Source of the DNA: Naematelia aurantialba
Taxonomy: Eukaryota > Basidiomycota > Tremellomycetes > Tremellales > Naemateliaceae
Direction of reading: 5' to 3'
DNA length: 64,000 bases
NCBI GenBank assembly: GCA_021527695.1
Contig: JAKFAO010000010.1
Location: 372,001 to 436,000 of the forward strand
The notes below the pieces were generated by a model. It worked only from the letters and a program-made list of their open reading frames with translations, did not search any database and was not told the DNA's origin. Both the position numbers and the translations under genes were made by a program. Below, piece after piece: positions 62,496 through 64,000 of the stretch. The stretch's first letter is position 1. The number at the start of each line of letters is the position of its first letter.

Positions 62496-64000
62496 TCATT
62501 GGAAACCCGCCGCCGCGACCTTGTCGGGCACCTGCGTCTTGAGGTGCTCCACGAGGGCTCTGAGCTCGGCTTTGGTCTCGTCGGTCGTGTCGTCGTCGTG
62601 TGATGGGTCGAGAAGGACGTACGCCGCCGCCGCCAGCAGATGATCAATGTGCGGCATGAGGAGCTGGGGTTGTGATCTGAACAAGAGGAAGACTGCCGCG
62701 TAGACCGCGCGGTTCTCGAGTGGGTCGAAGCGGAGAGGCAGGGTGGACACGATCAGAGAGACGGCCTGGTCGAGCGGGACCGCCGAGGGGTTCTTCACGA
62801 TCATGCGTGAGATTGCGCCGGCAGCGTTGTCGCGGGCATTGTACATGCCTGGCGGGGAGTGGTCGGGGACGGTGAAAAAGTGCTGAAGGACAGAGAGGAG
62901 GTGGACGTATTGCGCAGCGAGGTCGGCATCGGTGTTCTCGATCAGGACCCCAGATGCAAACGCAGCGTTTGACCGTACGTCGGGATCCTCGTCTTGAAGA
63001 CCGCGAGAGATGATCTGCAGCAAAGGCTGCCGCGGCATCAGCACACATATCCGCGCGTCTAGGGCTCGATCAATGCTCACCTGGGTGAACTGAGTCACGC
63101 CGCCCTTCAATCCCACAATGATCTCGCCAAGACACCCGACGGCCATTGACCGTTCGCTCTGTGTGCGCTTGGCATCCTGATACAAATGAGCTTCACGCGT
63201 CGTACGACGGAAAACCGGAAAACCGGGGCAGTCGAGGCACAACTTACAGAGTACTTGGAGATCAAAGGGAGGACCGATCCAAACGCCTGGGCAAAGTCGG
63301 GTCCAAGAACCGAAGCCATCGCGCCAAACACGTCTGCCGCATTCGAGATCAACGCCGACTCGTACTCTGAGGAATCGGCCTCGACGTCGGCTTCTTCCGA
63401 GTCTGGGTCTTGCTGACACAGCGATTCCTTCTTCAGAATCTCGATCGCGAGGTTGGCAACCTCGTCGAGGCCTATACCACGTTCAGCCATGAATTAGAGT
63501 CTAGCAGGTGTGAAAGTGGGGAGTACAGCAGGTGAACGTAGGGGGTAAGTAGGGGTGAAAGTGGGGGGTACAGTAGGTGAACCTAGGGGTAAGTAGGGAG
63601 TGAACGTAGAGGATAAAGCAGGGGTGGATGTAGGGATAAAGCAAGGGTGACTAACGGCCTTCAACCAGTGCTGGACCGCACTTGTTCATGCTGTCGGCAA
63701 GCTCGGAACACATCAGGATGACGACAGAGCTGATATCGTTAGCCGCTGCCAGCTGAAGCAATGGAGATAGACGGGAGCAGAGCAGAATCAGAATAAGGAT
63801 GAACTTGTGACCTCATACGCATAGCGTCAGAGTGAGCTGAGTAGTGTTTCTCATCTTGCATAGAAATAGGCAGCCACGGCGGCACAGGACAGAGGACAGC
63901 GTGACGTACCGGTCATCCTCTGTTTGCCAGGTCTCGAACAGCTTGGGCAAGATGTGGTCGATCAGCTTCTTGACGTCCTGGTGGAATGGCACTTTCTACA
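62496..64000 (-). CDS. KAP123: Karyopherin beta Kap123/importin-4 (N-terminal part beyond the right edge)
   Basis: A nuclear import receptor for ribosomal proteins and histones. Only the C-terminal HEAT repeats are inside the window. Exons read, in order: VPFHQDVKKLIDHILPKLFE (near 63990), VVILMCSELADSMNKCGPAL, MAERGIGLDEVANLAIEILK, ESALISNAADVFGAMASVLG, AVGCLGEIIVGLKGGVTQFT, LLQIISRGLQDEDPDVRSNA, AFASGVLIENTD, ARDNAAGAISRMIVKNPSAV and LPLRFDPLENRAVYAAVFLL. The DVRSNAAF.GVLIEN block is diagnostic of Kap123/IPO4. It ends VPDKVAAAGFQ with stop TGA at 62496. An intron at about 63510-63655 contains a GGGTAAGTAGGGGTGAA-type repeat. The 5' end is missing because of the window edge. Confidence 0.92.
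63510..63655. repeat. Intronic repeat in KAP123
   Basis: Copies of a unit near GTGAAAGTGGGGGGTACAGT and GGTAAGTAGGG recur within a KAP123 intron. Confidence 0.75.

Overview
This window is nuclear DNA of a GC-rich fungus. The genes carry many short introns (mostly about 40-100 nt) with GTGAGT-like donors and CTGAC-like branch sites. The content is fungal: a WOPR (Gti1/Pac2) regulator, an Och1-type mannosyltransferase, a Yvc1 vacuolar TRP channel, an Rds1-like ferritin-fold secreted protein, and a C2H2 plus Zn2Cys6 zinc-finger factor. Intron density, short introns and a UBE2O-type E2 point to a basidiomycete yeast. Tremellomycetes, perhaps Trichosporonales, is my best guess from style only, not from an alignment.

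Layout, left to right: Ppn2-like phosphoesterase (-, C-terminus cut by the left edge); WOPR regulator (-) with about 2.5 kb of non-coding DNA upstream; Och1-like mannosyltransferase (-); C2H2/Zn2Cys6 factor (-); His/Asp-rich secreted protein (+); glycyl-tRNA synthetase (-); cyclin T/K-like protein (+); AP-3 sigma subunit (-), head-to-head with the vacuolar channel YVC1 (+); DEAD-box helicase DBP2 (+); thioredoxin reductase TRR1 (+); MCM7 (+); DCAF7-like WD40 protein (-), head-to-head with UPF2 (+); RPAP1/Rba50 (-); RidA-family protein (+); an unrecognised, frame-broken gene candidate (-); Rds1-like protein (+); UBE2O-like E2 (+); CNOT9/Caf40 (-); and karyopherin Kap123/importin-4 (-, N-terminus cut by the right edge). 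No rRNA, convincing tRNA, transposon or CRISPR array was seen.

Most genes are core cellular machinery: translation (GRS1), RNA decay (UPF2, CNOT9, DBP2), replication (MCM7), Pol II assembly and transcription (RPAP1, cyclin), nuclear import (KAP123), redox (TRR1) and vacuole (Ppn2-like, AP-3, YVC1). Between and inside them are many tandem repeats, mostly in introns and intergenic DNA, with some coding for HQ, AQ or HP dipeptide tracts.

The observations most worth checking are: a long AUG-free, stop-free, presequence-like leader in frame with TRR1; a DBP2 intron far longer than its neighbours at a helicase position where yeasts carry a known regulatory intron; a secreted protein with repeated His/Asp motifs and nine Lys-Arg sites; and a minus-strand multi-exon gene or pseudogene hidden between the RidA and Rds1-like genes. 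Exon boundaries quoted here were worked out by hand from splice signals and reading phase.
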